Positions 34,729 to 44,782 of a stretch of DNA of 64,000 nt are shown here, piece by piece; the stretch's first letter is position 1, and each line of letters starts with the position of its first letter. The position numbers and the translations under genes are program-made. The notes under the pieces were generated by a model. That model had not been told where the DNA came from. It was given only the letters and a program-made list of their open reading frames with translations, and made no database searches. Source of the stretch: JACKBC01 sp041391125 (GTDB lineage Bacteria; Chloroflexota; Anaerolineae; Caldilineales; Caldilineaceae); the NCBI GenBank assembly GCA_041391125.1, contig JAWKON010000003.1, positions 124,001-188,000 on the forward strand, written 5' to 3'.

Positions 34729-36822
34729 TCAACATGAGTTCGGGTTGAGCCCTTTTTCTAAATCTCCAGCTTCACGAGTTCTGCGCGCCGCTGCCACAAT
34801 ATCCGCCACCTGTGGCGTCGCCGCCGCCTCCAACCGGCGGTTGTATGGAATCGGCACGTCGGCGCCGCCCAGCCGCATGACCGGCGCTTCCAGATAGGCA
34901 AAGGCTTCGCTCTGCGCGATCATGGCGGCGATTTCACCGCCGAAGCCGCCCACCAGCGGCGCCTCATGCACCACCAGCAGCCGCCCCGTGCGCTTGACCG
35001 ACTCGATGATCGTCTCGGCATCATAGGGCTTGAGCGTACGCAGATCGATTACTTCCAACTCAATGCCTTCCGCAGCCAACTGCTCAGCGGCTTCCAGGCT
35101 GCGCGCAACGTGGATCGACGTGGCCACAATGGTGGCGTCGCGGCCGGCGCGCTTGATGTCCGCCTTGCCCAGCGGCACAATGTACGGTTCTTCCGGCACG
35201 GCGGCCTGGGTGCGATAGACCAGCTTGTTTTCCACAAAAATCACGGGGTCGTTGTCGGCAATGGCGGCCAGCAGCAGCCCCTTGGCGTCATAGGCATTGG
35301 ACGGCGCTGCCACCTTGAGCCCCGGCACCGAGAGAAACCACGATTCCAGGCTCTGCGAATGTTGGGCCGCCGCCCCTGTCCCCGAACCGGAGGGCAGCCG
35401 CAGCACCATGGGCACCGACGCTTTGCCGCCAAACATGTAGCGGATTTTGGCCGCCTGCAACACCATCTGCTCCATGGCCAGCGTCACAAAGTCCATAAAT
35501 TGCATTTCGGCTACGGCGCGCATACCGGTCAGGCTGGCCCCGGCCGCGCAACCGGCAATGGTGTTTTCGGAAATGGGCGTGTCGCGCACTCGCTCAGCCA
35601 AAGCGGTCGATCAGCCCCAGCGTGACGCCAAAAGCGCCGCCAAACGCCAATATCCTCGCCAATCAGAAAGACGCGCTTCGTCCCCCTCCAGCGCTTGGGT
35701 CATGGCTTCGCGCAGCGCTTCGGAGCCGGTAATCGTGCGGTCGCCGGCGGGCGGCGAGATGGGCGTATGCGCGCCAAACGTTTGGCGCACCCAAGCTGGC
35801 AGCACGCGATCCGGCGCGGCCAGCACGTCCGGCTCGTCGGTGTACACATCCTCCAGCAGCTCAATGGGATCCGGTTCGTCGCTGGCGTCGGCGTAGGCAA
35901 TGGACTCTGCGATGGCCTGATTAGCCTTTTGCTCAATGGCTGCGCCCTCGGCCGCGGTGATGACGCCCTGTTCGATGAGCAGCTTTTGGAAGCGCGGAAT
36001 TGGGTCGCGCTCACGCCATTCGGCCACCTCTTCTTTGGTGCGATAGACTTGTTTGTCGCTGCGCGAGTGGCCTGTGTAGCGATAGGTGACTGCCTCGATC
36101 AGCGTCGGTCCCAAGCCCTGGCGGGCGCGTTCCGCCGCTGCCAACGTGGCTTCATAAACGGCCATCACGTCCATGCCATCCACCTGCACGCCGGGGATGT
36201 CATAAGCGGCGCCGCGCTCGGCAATGGCTGGGGCCGAGACGGAGCGTCCGATAGGCATGGACATGGCGTATTGGTTGTTTTCGCACACAAAGAGCACGGG
36301 CAGATCCCAGATGGCGGCCATGTTCAGGCTCTCGTGGAAGTTGCCCAAATTGGAGGCGCCATCGCCAAAAAAGCAGACGGCCACCCGATCCAGCCCCTGC
36401 AATTTGGCACTGAGCCCGGCGCCCACGGCCAGGGGCAGCCCGCCGCCCACAATGCCATTGGCGCCCAGGCTGCCCAGCCGCAGATCGGCCATGTGCATGG
36501 AGCCGCCGCGCCCGCGGCAGACGCCGGTGCGCTTGGCCAGCAGTTCGGCCATCATCTCGCGCACGTCCTGTCCTTTGGCCACGGCGTGTCCATGCCCGCG
36601 GTGCGTAGAGGTGATCTGATCGTCGGGACGCAGCGCGGCCATGACGCCCACGGGCACCGCCTCCTCGCCCACGCACAGATGCATGGTGCCCTGCACTTTG
36701 CCCGCGTAATATTGCTGCTGGGCGGCGTCTTCGAAGGCGCGGATCAGATACATCTGGTAAAGCATGTCGATTAGGTGTTCGTTGGTTAATTCAGTTTTGG
36801 AGGTTTCTAGTTCAGCGATCAT
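34729..36822 (-). CDS. 2-oxoacid dehydrogenase E1, fused alpha and beta subunits, frameshifted
   Basis: One polypeptide of about 695 residues that joins E1 alpha and E1 beta of a pyruvate/branched-chain/acetoin-type dehydrogenase complex; it decarboxylates a 2-oxoacid on thiamine diphosphate. The alpha part has STHRGHGHAVAKG, the TPP motif FFGDGASNLGNFHESLN near residue 150, and VTYRYTGHSRSD. A linker (LAAPDRVLPAWVRQTFGAH) follows. The beta part starts RTITGSEALREAMTQALEG near residue 360, then RVFLIGEDIGV, ERVRDTPISENTIAG, AVAEMQFMDFVTLAMEQM and LVVHEAPLVGGFGGEIAAM. Indels near 35590-35670 break the frame several times. ATG 36822 was chosen over GTG 36828. No E2 or E3 gene is adjacent. Confidence 0.88.
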
Positions 36823-36837
36823 TGTCACGTCGATTCG

Positions 36838-36965
36838 GATTTTTAACGCAAGCGGCGCAAGAGGCGCGAGCGCAAAAGGTGGGCGCCCATTAGATGTTGG
36901 TGACTACAGATATTTACGAAAAACGGTTGCGTCTTTAGCGTCTCTTGCGCCTTTTGCGTTTATTT
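36838..36965. repeat. Word-type hairpin AACGCAAGCGGCGCAAG
   Basis: TTTTAACGCAAGCGGCGCAA and GAGGCGCGAGCGCAAAAGG (36839-36880) pair with TGCGTCTTTAGCGTCTCTTG and CGCCTTTTGCGTTT (36928-36961). It uses the same words as 6473-6562. It lies upstream of the E1 gene on the minus strand. Confidence 0.75.
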
Positions 36966-37277
36966 GTTTCTTCTCAATTATAACCTCGATTATAACAAAG
37001 AGAGCGCTAAAGGGCATATCTCTGCGCCTATGCCGGTTGAATGAAGCCTCAATTCATCATCTGGAATATTAGCACTTTCTCCCTCTTTTCTGATAGACTT
37101 GTGCCAATTCAGCCACCGTGGCAAATACATATTTCTTCCCAAATGTCACTGTGCAACAGCCCTGCACCCATTAAGCAGTCACCCCGAAAAATCGAGTTTT
37201 ACGATTGGTTTTGGTTTCATATGTCCATTCTAAAAATCGAATCGTTTTAGCCCTTTACTGTTTGAAAGGAGAATCTG
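36966..37277. other. Intergenic, about 310 bp, upstream of the ABC binding protein
   Basis: An AT-rich region between the divergent E1 gene and the binding-protein gene, expected to hold promoters. It ends with AAAGGAG at 37267-37273 before the ATG. No hairpin or gene was seen; short reading frames here lack family features. Confidence 0.4.
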
Positions 37278-38567
37278 ATGCGCAAGTACAGATCTTGGTC
37301 CCTGGTTCTGCTATTGATTGTGGCCATGCTGATTCTGGCCGGCTGTCCACCACCGGCGCCGGCCGGCTCGACTGCGGATGCTGGCGGCGGCGCCGCGGCC
37401 AGCGGCGGCGCGGCAGCACCCAGCGGCGATTGCGCCAACACCATTACGCTGGGCGCGGCGGTCAGCGAGACGGGCAAATATGCCCGCGAAGGCAAAGATA
37501 CGCGCCAGGGCTATGACACCTGGCTGGATTGGGTCAACAATGAGTATGGCGGCATCAAGGTGGGCGATGAGTGCTACAACGTCGAGATCGTCTATTATGA
37601 TGACGAAGGCGATCCAGATACAGCGGCCACGCTGGTGGAAAAGCTGATCACCGAGGATGAAGTCGATTTTCTGCTCGGCCCCTATTCGAGCGGCTTGACC
37701 ATGTCGACCAGCGCCATTGCTGAAAAGTATGGCATGGTCATGATCGAAGGCAACGGCTCTTCGGAAGACCTTTTTGAGCGCGGCTTCAAAAATCTCTTTG
37801 CGGTGTTGACGCCCGCCGGGCAGTACACACAGGGCGCGCTGAAAGAGCTAGCCGACATGGGCGCCAAAACCGTGGTGGTGGCCTATGAAGACACCGCTTT
37901 CCCGGCCTCCGTGGGCAAAGGCGCGGTCCATTGGGCCGAGGAATATGGCCTGGAAGTGCTGGGCGTCGAGACCTATCCGCTAGACGTGGCGGACGTTTCG
38001 GCCATTATGACCAAGTTCCGCGATCTGGAACCGGATGTCTTTGTGGGCGGCGGCCACTTTAATGATGCGTTGCTTTTTGTCAATAGCGCCAAAGAGTTGG
38101 GCTTTTCACCCAAGGCCATGATCATCACCGTTGGCCCCAGCAACCCTGAATTTGTGACTGAAGTGGGCGACGCGTCCAATTACATCATCGGCCCCACCCA
38201 GTGGGAAGCCACCATGAGTTGGGAAGATGAATACTTTGGCACGGCTGGTGAGTATGCCGCCCGCTATGAGGAGATGTGGGGCGAGACGCCCACCTATCAG
38301 GCCGCTGAGTCCACGGCCACAGCGCTGGCGCTGCATTTGGCCATTGAGCAGGCCGGCTCGCTGGACATGGACGCCGTGCGCCAGGCCCTCTTTGATCTGG
38401 ACGTCACGACCTTCTACGGCCCCATCAACTTTGACGAAACGGGCAAAAACGTCAACAAGCCCATGGGCGCCATCCAAATTCAGGACGGCGTGATCAACGT
38501 GGTGGCGCCGGCGGAGGCGGCCGTGGCGAGCATTGAGTATCCCATGCCCGCTTGGGACGCGCGGTAA
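37278..38567 (+). CDS. ABC transporter substrate-binding lipoprotein (LivJ/type-1 periplasmic binding fold)
   Basis: A secreted lipoprotein of 429 residues. The signal peptide SWSLVLLLIVAMLILAGC has a lipobox with Cys at about residue 24. It is followed by a Gly/Ala/Ser spacer and the type-1 binding fold: ITLGAAVSETGKYAREGKDT, VEIVYYDDEGDPDTAATLVE, VDFLLGPYSSGLTMSTSAIA, KTVVVAYEDTAFPASVGKGA and DVFVGGGHFNDALLFVNSAK. The family usually binds branched-chain amino acids or amides. The start has AAAGGAG 5 bases upstream. The downstream permeases are of the dipeptide type, so they may not be partners. Confidence 0.9.
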   Translation: MRKYRSWSLVLLLIVAMLILAGCPPPAPAGSTADAGGGAAASGGAAAPSGDCANTITLGAAVSETGKYAREGKDTRQGYDTWLDWVNNEYGGIKVGDECYNVEIVYYDDEGDPDTAATLVEKLITEDEVDFLLGPYSSGLTMSTSAIAEKYGMVMIEGNGSSEDLFERGFKNLFAVLTPAGQYTQGALKELADMGAKTVVVAYEDTAFPASVGKGAVHWAEEYGLEVLGVETYPLDVADVSAIMTKFRDLEPDVFVGGGHFNDALLFVNSAKELGFSPKAMIITVGPSNPEFVTEVGDASNYIIGPTQWEATMSWEDEYFGTAGEYAARYEEMWGETPTYQAAESTATALALHLAIEQAGSLDMDAVRQALFDLDVTTFYGPINFDETGKNVNKPMGAIQIQDGVINVVAPAEAAVASIEYPMPAWDAR

Positions 38568-38582
38568 GAATAGCGGGATAGG

Positions 38583-38700
38583 GTTATTTGAATTGCTAAT
38601 GGTAAATTGCTAATTGTGAATGGTGAATGATGGCGAGTGACTAGCCGGCCCTGTTCACGATTAGCAATTCACCATTCACCGTTAGCAATTCCAATCCTCT
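38583..38700. repeat. Word-type hairpin AATTGCTAATGGTAAATTG
   Basis: The left arm GAATTGCTAATGGTAAATTGC plus TAATTGTGAATGGTGAATG (38590-38631) faces ACGATTAGCAATTCACC and ATTCACCGTTAGCAATTCC (38658-38693). It shares words with 51113-51215. It lies after the binding-protein stop. Confidence 0.8.
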
Positions 38701-38725
38701 CGCCACCCAAACACCCACTCTCATC

Positions 38726-39640
38726 ATGCAACGCTATCTCCTTTCCATCTTCGGCCAGGCCATTCTGGTGCTGCTGGGTGTCTTTATCCTGGTCTTTCTC
38801 ATGGTGCGGCTAACGGGCGACCCCACCTCCGTTATGCTTTCGCGCGAGGCCAGCGCCGAGCAGCGGGCCGAATTTCGCGAACGCATGGGCTTTAATCGCC
38901 CCTTGCCCGTCCAATTTGTGGATTTTGTGACCAAAGCGGTGCGCGGCGACTTTGGCAATTCGCTGCACTACCGGCTGCCTGCCTTGGGACTGGTCATCGA
39001 ACGGCTGCCCGCTTCGCTGGAACTGGCCTTTATTGGCCTGTTTATGGCAGTGATTATCGCCGTGCCGCTGGGGCTGGCCGGGGGCACGCGCCCCGGCAGC
39101 ATCCCCGACGTAATCGGGCGCACCATTGGGCTGCTGGGCCAGACTATGCCCGCCTATTGGCTGGCGCTGGTCATGATTATTGTGTTTGCCGTCAAGTTTG
39201 GCTGGCTGCCCACTTCGGGCCGCTCGGGCTGGGATTCGGTGCTGATGCCGGCCTTTACGCTGGCGCTGCCCACCATGGGGCGGCTGGTGCGGCTGACCCG
39301 CTCGTCCGTCATGGAGATTATGGGCGACGATTATATCCGCACCGCGCGGCAAAGGGCTTTCCAACCAGACCATTTTCTATCGTCACGTGCTGCGCAACGC
39401 GCCATTGCGCTGATCAGCGTTGTGGGCGTGCAATTTAGCTATATGTTGGGCGGCTCAGTGCTGATCGAAAATGTCTTTTCATGGCCGGGGCTGGGCAAGC
39501 TGGCCTATGAATCGATCTCCAATCGCGATTTTCCGCTGGTGCAGGCCATAGCCATCTTTTCCAGCGTCGTGGTGATCGCCGTTAACCTGCTGGTGGACCT
39601 GGCCTATCCGCTCTTCGACCCGAGGATTGGCTATGAGTAA
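38726..39640 (+). CDS. ABC transporter permease, DppB/OppB-like, with compensating frameshifts
   Basis: An inner-membrane permease of the dipeptide/nickel family (304 residues), 6 transmembrane segments. It starts MQRYLLSIFGQAILVLLGVF. The peptide-type motif DPTSVMLSREASAEQRAEF follows, then GTRPGSIPDVIGRTIGLLGQ, SFTLALPT-type AFTLALPTMGRLVRLTRSSV and GSVLIENVFSWPGLGKLAYE. Between about 39345 and 39405 the sequence reads out of frame for some 60 bases, giving RQRAFQPDHFLSSRAAQRAI in place of the cytoplasmic EAA-loop segment; the other frame reads KGLSNQTIFYRHVLRNAPL. Two indels cancel there. It overlaps the next gene by 8 bases, so it is translationally coupled. Confidence 0.88.
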   Translation: MQRYLLSIFGQAILVLLGVFILVFLMVRLTGDPTSVMLSREASAEQRAEFRERMGFNRPLPVQFVDFVTKAVRGDFGNSLHYRLPALGLVIERLPASLELAFIGLFMAVIIAVPLGLAGGTRPGSIPDVIGRTIGLLGQTMPAYWLALVMIIVFAVKFGWLPTSGRSGWDSVLMPAFTLALPTMGRLVRLTRSSVMEIMGDDYIRTARQRAFQPDHFLSSRAAQRAIALISVVGVQFSYMLGGSVLIENVFSWPGLGKLAYESISNRDFPLVQAIAIFSSVVVIAVNLLVDLAYPLFDPRIGYE

Positions 39641-40549
39641 CCAGGCGATTACGCCGGATGCGTTGGGCGATTTGGCGCCCGCAGTTTCCCTATGGCGCGA
39701 ATTTGCGCCTTTGGCGGCTGCTTGTGCGGCGACCGCGCCGGGATGATTGGCCTGGTGCTGCTGCTCAGCATCGTCTTTGTGGCTGTCTTTGCGCCGTGGA
39801 TTGCCCCGCACGATCCGTTGGCCCAGGATCTCAAAGTGAGCAAGCTGCCGCCGGCGTGGATGGAAGGCGGCGATTGGAGCTATCCGCTGGGCACCGACCC
39901 GCTGGGACGCGATCTCTTTACGCGCATTCTCTACGGCAGCCGGGTTTCGCTGGAAGTGGGCTTTTTTGGCGTGCTGATTGCGGGTGGATTGGGATTGGTG
40001 ATTGGCCTTTTTTCCGGCTTTATTGGCGGGCGCACCGATGCCGCCATTATGACGGTGGTCAATATTATTTTGGCGCTGCCCTATCTGCTCTTTGTGGTCT
40101 TTATTGCGGGCGTGCTGGGGCGCAGTTTGCTCAACGTGATTCTGATCTTTGGCATTACCGACGCGCCGATATTTGTGCGCGTGGTGCGTGGCGAAGTGCT
40201 GCGGCTGCGCAAAACGGTCTACGTGGAGGCCGCGCACAGCGTGGGCGTGGGCCAAAACCGCATTCTGTTTCAGCACATTTTGCCCAACCTGATCGGTCCC
40301 TTCCTCACCGTGGCCACCTTTGAAATGTCCGCCATGATTTTGTACGAAGCCGGTCTGGGCTTCCTGGGGCTCAGCGTGCCGCCCGATGTGCCCAGCTGGG
40401 GCAACATGCTCGAAGCGGGCCGCCAACACCTCCAGCGCTACTGGTGGATCGCCACCTTCCCCGGCCTGGCCATCATGATCGCCTCGCTGGGCATGAATCT
40501 GCTGGGCGACCGGCTGCGCGACGCACTGATCCGCGGTTGCGGCGGTTGA
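39633..40549 (+). CDS. ABC transporter permease, DppC/OppC-like, frameshifted near the start
   Basis: The second permease of the same transporter. ATG 39633 gives MSNQAITPDALGDLAPAVSL; an indel near 39700-39745 then joins to GMIGLVLLLSIVFVAVFAP. The rest has HDPLAQDLKVSKLPPAW, GTDPLGRDLFTRILYGSRVS, ISLEVGFFGVLIAG-type segments and PILFQHILPNLIGPFLT with the EAA-loop. The C-terminus is typical (SWGNMLEAGRQHLQRYWW, SLGMNLLGDRLRDALI). No ATPase gene follows within the window, so the transporter is incomplete here. Its stop falls at the edge of the 40551-40695 word repeat. Confidence 0.88.
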
Positions 40550-40550
40550 A

Positions 40551-40695
40551 GAAGTGAAGATGAGAAGATGAAGGGATGACAAGGTGAAGGGGTGAGGGGG
40601 TGACTTCGACAGGCTCAGTCACCCCTTCACCCCTCATCCTGTCATCCCTCATCCTGTCATCCCCTCATCCTGTCATCCCCTCATCCTGTCATCCC
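40551..40695. repeat. Word-type hairpin GATGAGAAGATGAAGGGATGACAAGG
   Basis: The left arm repeats GAAGTGAAGATGAGAAGATG, then GGGATGACAAGGTGAAGGGG (40551-40595). The right arm is several copies of CCTCATCCTGTCATCC (40633-40695). The middle has CTTCGACAGGCTCAG (40603-40618). The MEMO-like gene stop (40689-40691) is inside a copy. The words resemble 49970-50042. Confidence 0.8.
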
Positions 40696-41570
40696 CCCAC
40701 CACCTGCCAATCAAACAGCGCCGTGGCCACCCAAGTGGGCGGCGGCTGATTGTAAAGCTCAGTGGCGTCGCTGTAGGTGAGGTCGCGGATGGTTCCCTGC
40801 ATGGGGCCGCGCAAATAGCGGAAGACTTGCCCGGCGTCGCGGGCGTCGCTTCTGGCCCGTACGCAGTGTTGATTGTAGCCCCAGTAGTCGCCTGCTTCGA
40901 GCAGTGCAATGCCCTCTTCCAGCGTTTTGCGCGCCAGTTCCAGCCCGCCCTCATGCGGCATGTATGACTCCGCCGGCGGCGTGCCGTAGCCAATGCCGTG
41001 ATGAAAAGGATCGGCGGTGGAGACAATGACGGCATCTTCGGTCAGCCGGGCCAGTTCGTCAATGCCGGGCAGCATCTCCGGTTTGCCGCCGGCCAAGTAG
41101 GGATAGCGCTCGATCACTTCCGGCCCTTGGATGCCGCGGCGCTTGGTCTCTGCCGCCCAAAAATGGCGCCAGCTGATCAGCGCGTGATCGTGCCGCCACT
41201 CCTGCCGTTCGCCCTCAATGCCCGGGCCTTGAATGCCCCAGTACGCCTCTTTGGTCACATCGGCGCCATTGGCCACGCGGATGCGCGCATCCTCCATTTC
41301 GTCGTTAAAGGCGTGCAGCACGCTGAGCACGACCACGCGATCAGCGCCGCTGTCCAATGCGGCGTGCACCGCGGCCGCGATCTGATGCCCACATTCGGCC
41401 ACGCCAGCGTGCGGAAAAACCGCCACGCCGCCGGCAGCCAGCGTACCCGATAGATCCCATTGGCGCGCCTGGTCAAGCAGGCGCAGTGTTCCCTCTTCGC
41501 CCAGCGCCGCATGTTCACGAGCATAGAGCGCATGGATCTGCTGTTTCAATGTAGCACGGTCAAGTTTCAT
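40689..41570 (-). CDS. MEMO1-like protein
   Basis: A 293-residue protein whose conserved stretch GVAVFPHAGVAECGHQIAAA with SGADRVVVLSVLHAFND, and later VIVSTADPFHHGIGYG, resembles the His-containing motifs of MEMO1-family proteins (extradiol-dioxygenase-like fold, often in the AmmeMemoRadiSam group). Whether it binds a metal or a cysteine-rich partner is not known. The C-terminal half (RKTLEEGIALLEAGDYWGYN, QVFRYLRGPMQGTIRDL) is not obviously MEMO. It is a lone gene between two word repeats. Family assignment is moderate. Confidence 0.5.
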   Translation of the reverse strand: MKLDRATLKQQIHALYAREHAALGEEGTLRLLDQARQWDLSGTLAAGGVAVFPHAGVAECGHQIAAAVHAALDSGADRVVVLSVLHAFNDEMEDARIRVANGADVTKEAYWGIQGPGIEGERQEWRHDHALISWRHFWAAETKRRGIQGPEVIERYPYLAGGKPEMLPGIDELARLTEDAVIVSTADPFHHGIGYGTPPAESYMPHEGGLELARKTLEEGIALLEAGDYWGYNQHCVRARSDARDAGQVFRYLRGPMQGTIRDLTYSDATELYNQPPPTWVATALFDWQVVGG

Positions 41571-41589
41571 ATGGCCTCCTTGTGTGTGG

Positions 41590-41756
41590 TGGGGGGTGAG
41601 TGGCGGGTCGTCGTTAAGTTAGCAGTTAGCAGTGCTCAGTTCCCAAGGTGAACTTCCAGACTGGGAACTGATAACTGTTTACTTTGACACAATAATGCTT
41701 AACTTAGTGACATTGCGTAGAGGGCGTCATTACCCGCTACTCGTCACCCTAAATAG
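41590..41756. repeat. Nested hairpins with GTGAACTTCCAGACTG core
   Basis: Outer: GGGGTGAGTGGCGGGTCGTCG (41590-41615) facing TTACCCGCTACTCGTCACC (41730-41748). Middle: GTTAAGTTAGCAGTTAGCAG (41614-41635) facing CTTAACTTAGTGAC (41698-41711). Core: GTGCTCAGTTCCCAAGGTG, AACTTCCAGACTGGGAACTG (41636-41670). The core is shared with 33717-33733. Confidence 0.8.
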
Positions 41757-41917
41757 CTGTTTTCGGGTGCCGACAAGTATTGATTTACGGCAAAATCATG
41801 TATAATAACTACAATTATCGCACGACCTACATACGATCATCCAATTTTGTGCAAATTCATTTTATTCCATAAATAAAGCCTTTCCCCAGGCCGATCCAAA
41901 GACAAGGAGTCCGTTCT

Positions 41918-44597
41918 GTGTCTCTGCCTGTCAACAATGATGACCATACCGATGCGGCCTTCACCAAATTTATTCGCAATTATCGTTTGCAATGGGGATT
42001 CGTTGGACTGTTGGTTCTCTTTGGTATAGCCCTGATTGTGCGCACTTTCGGTAGCGGAGTGGCGGCCGCCACCGATGCTTTGACCCAAACCGGCCGCGCC
42101 GCCGCGGATGTGGGCGCCGTCATCCAACTAAATGCCGAACAACTGAATGCACTCTATCAGGCCGACCCACCAGTGATCAACGCGCCGGAAGGCGAAGTTC
42201 CCATTGGCAAAGTTGAGCTGAGCGGAACGGGCGCACCGGGCTCTGATCTGGTGCTGGTGGTCGATGGCGACCCCGTGGACAAGATTATTGTGGATGAGGC
42301 CGGCAATTGGGCCTATGTGCTTGATATTGCCGAGCCGGGAACGCATGTGCTGACGGCCAATACGCTTAATCCGGCCGGGCAAGTGATTGCCAGCTCAGAG
42401 GAATATCGCGTCAATTTGACCACGCCCAGCAATGTCGGGCCCATGTTAAATCTAGCCAATGCCGCCGGTCTGCAAGTGGGCGACATAGAACTGAGCGGCA
42501 GCGGCGCCCCCAACACCAATGTGGCGCTCGTCATCAATGGTGCGCAGATGGGCGAAACACCGGTGGATGAAACGGGCGTGTGGCGCTACAAGTTGACCAT
42601 CGGCGCCCCTGGCGATTATGAATTGCTCCTCAATGCGGTGGATGCCGGCGGCGCCACAATCGCCTCTTCGGAACTCTACACGCTTGCGGTGGCGGCGGGC
42701 GAGAGCCCAGCGGTGGAAGCGGCTCCGGTCGAGAATGGCGCCGGCAGCGACACCAGTTTGACGCCGGTGGACACGCCGCGCTATATACGCCCGCCCACCA
42801 ATACGCCCTATGACACGCCGACAACCCTTGTGATCGCGACCCTGCCGCCTCTGGTCACGGTAAATCTGGCGCAATTTGTGCGACCGCCAACCGATACGCC
42901 GCGCCCCGATGATGCCTCTGGTTTTGTAATGGGGCTGATGACTCGTTTCGTGCGTCCGCCCACCAACACGCCGCACAACACCGCGGCTTTGATGCTGAAC
43001 GGAACGCCGATTGCGCCGGTCGCTGGTGAAGTGGCCCATTTCGTGCGCCCGCCCACCAACACGCCGCGCAATACATCCACGCCATTCATCCGCGCGACCG
43101 CGGCGCCATTGGCGCCCGTACAGCCCACGCGCTTTGTGCGCCTGCCCACGGTGACCCCGACGAATACAGCGGTGAGCGTGGCCATTGCCACCAGTACGAG
43201 CACAGACACGGCCATTCCACGGCGACCAATACGTCCGCACCGCCCACGGCGACCAATACGGCCACCGCTACGGATACGCCGGCGCCGCCCACCGCGACCA
43301 ACACGGCGACGGACACGGCCGCACCCACCGCCACCGATACGCCCGCGCCGCCGGCCGTTAATGTGGTGACGCCGCCGGTCATCAACAGCGCCCCCTTTGC
43401 GCAGCCGGTGGCCCCCGGCCAGGTAATTCTGACGGGCAGCGCCGAACCCAATGCCGATTTGCGCGTGCTGATGAATTTGGCGGCGGTGGCGGCAGCTATG
43501 GCTGACAGTGGGGCGAGTGGCGCGCCGCGTTGACGCTAAATGAGCCCGGTCAATATGTGGTGGCGGTGGGCAGCGTGGACGCGCGCGGCATTTATTCTGC
43601 TATCTCCGAATCGGTGACCATCATCGTGGCTGAACCTACCGCCACGCCGACCGCCACCGATACACCTGCACCGACGGCCACCAATACGGCGACGGATACG
43701 CCCGACCGACGGCCACCGATACGGCGACGGACACGCCCATACCGACAGCGACCGATACGCCGGAACCCACGGCAACGCGTACCGTTGTGCCGCCGGTCAT
43801 CAACGGCGCGCCCTTTGCGCAACCAGTGGCGCCCGGTCAAGTTGTGCTTACCGGCAGCGCTGAGCCCAATGCTGATTTGCGCGTGCTGATTAATCTGGCC
43901 GCGGCAGCGCGGCCACAGCCGACAGCGGCGGCGAATGCGCCGATTCGTTGACGCTAAATGAGCCCGGTCGATACGTAGTGGCTGTGGGCAGCGTAGACGC
44001 GCGCCAGGTATCTATTCCGCCATTTCCGAATCGGTGACCATCATCGTGGCTGCACCCACCGCCACGCCGACCGCCACCGATACGCCACAGCCAACCGCGA
44101 CGCCACGCCCACGGCCACCCCCGTGCCGACGGCCACGCCTGTGCCGACGGCCACCAATACGCCGCTTCCGCCGACGGCTACCCCTATGCCAACGGCGACA
44201 AATACACCTGTCCCACCCACGCCAACGGATACGCCGGAACCGCCCACCGCGACTCCCACCGCCCACCGCCGCCAGTACGGCCACGGATACGCCGCAGCCG
44301 GCGCTGACCGATACGCCTGCACCCACGGCCACCGCCGCCGAAGAAGCGTTGCCCACCGACACACCCGCGGCCGAAGCTGGCGGCGCAGAGGCCACCGCTA
44401 CGACGGCCCCGGCGGCAGAACCACGGCGCCGCCTACGCGAAGCGCTGCCGGCGGAAGGCGGCGCTCGCCCTGGTGAACTGCCGGTCACCGGTTTCGCTTT
44501 AAGCGGCTCGCTGTCGCGTAATATGAGTGCGGCGTTGGCCGGGTTGCTATTGTTGGCGCTGTTGGCCCTGATTGAAAGGCGCAAACAACGCGATTGA
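41918..44597 (+). CDS. LPVTG-anchored surface protein with Ig-like and Pro/Thr-repeat domains, frameshifted
   Basis: A very large exported protein. GTG 41918 has AAGGAG upstream. The N-terminal transmembrane anchor is WGFVGLLVLFGIALIVRTFG (residues 26-46). Two beta-sandwich, Ig-like domains follow (about 58-165: IGKVELSGTGAPGSDLVLVVDG; 175-265: VGDIELSGSGAPNTNVALVING). Then come five copies of FVRPPTNTP (42777-43160), long Pro/Thr stretches and two more Ig-like units (INSAPFAQPVAPGQVILTG and INGAPFAQPVAPGQVVLTG). The end has ELPVTG followed by a hydrophobic helix and ERRKQRD, a sortase-type signal. Several indels (43205, 43510, 43690, 43915, 44010, 44105) must be joined. It is cell-surface or adhesive, probably cell-wall linked. 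Confidence 0.75.
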
Positions 44598-44647
44598 TCC
44601 TAGCGCCAGCCAGAATGAGTTACAGTATAAACGCTTCATAAACAAAG

Positions 44648-44738
44648 TCGTAACTACTAAGCCCCCAAGGCCTGAGCCTGTCGAAGGCTGGTGTTCCCTT
44701 CGACAAGTTCAGGGAACGGGTTAGTAGTTACACAAAGT
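44648..44738. repeat. Element with GTAACTACTAA / TTAGTAGTTAC ends
   Basis: GTAACTACTAAGCCCCC (44650-44666) and GGGTTAGTAGTTACAC (44718-44733) form the ends. Inside is CCTGAGCCTGTCGAAGGCTGG and TTCCCTTCGACAAGTTCAGG. A related pair of ends surrounds a different core at 45115-45196. Confidence 0.8.
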
Positions 44739-44744
44739 CTACCG

Positions 44745-44782
44745 AAACACCGACCCCAAACAGGGTCGGTGTTTATTTTTTT
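44745..44782 (+). terminator. Rho-independent terminator
   Basis: AAACACCGACCC (44745-44756), loop CAAACA, GGGTCGGTGTTT (44763-44774) with a following run of seven T at 44776-44782. A strong stem; it ends the LPVTG-protein transcript. Confidence 0.9.
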
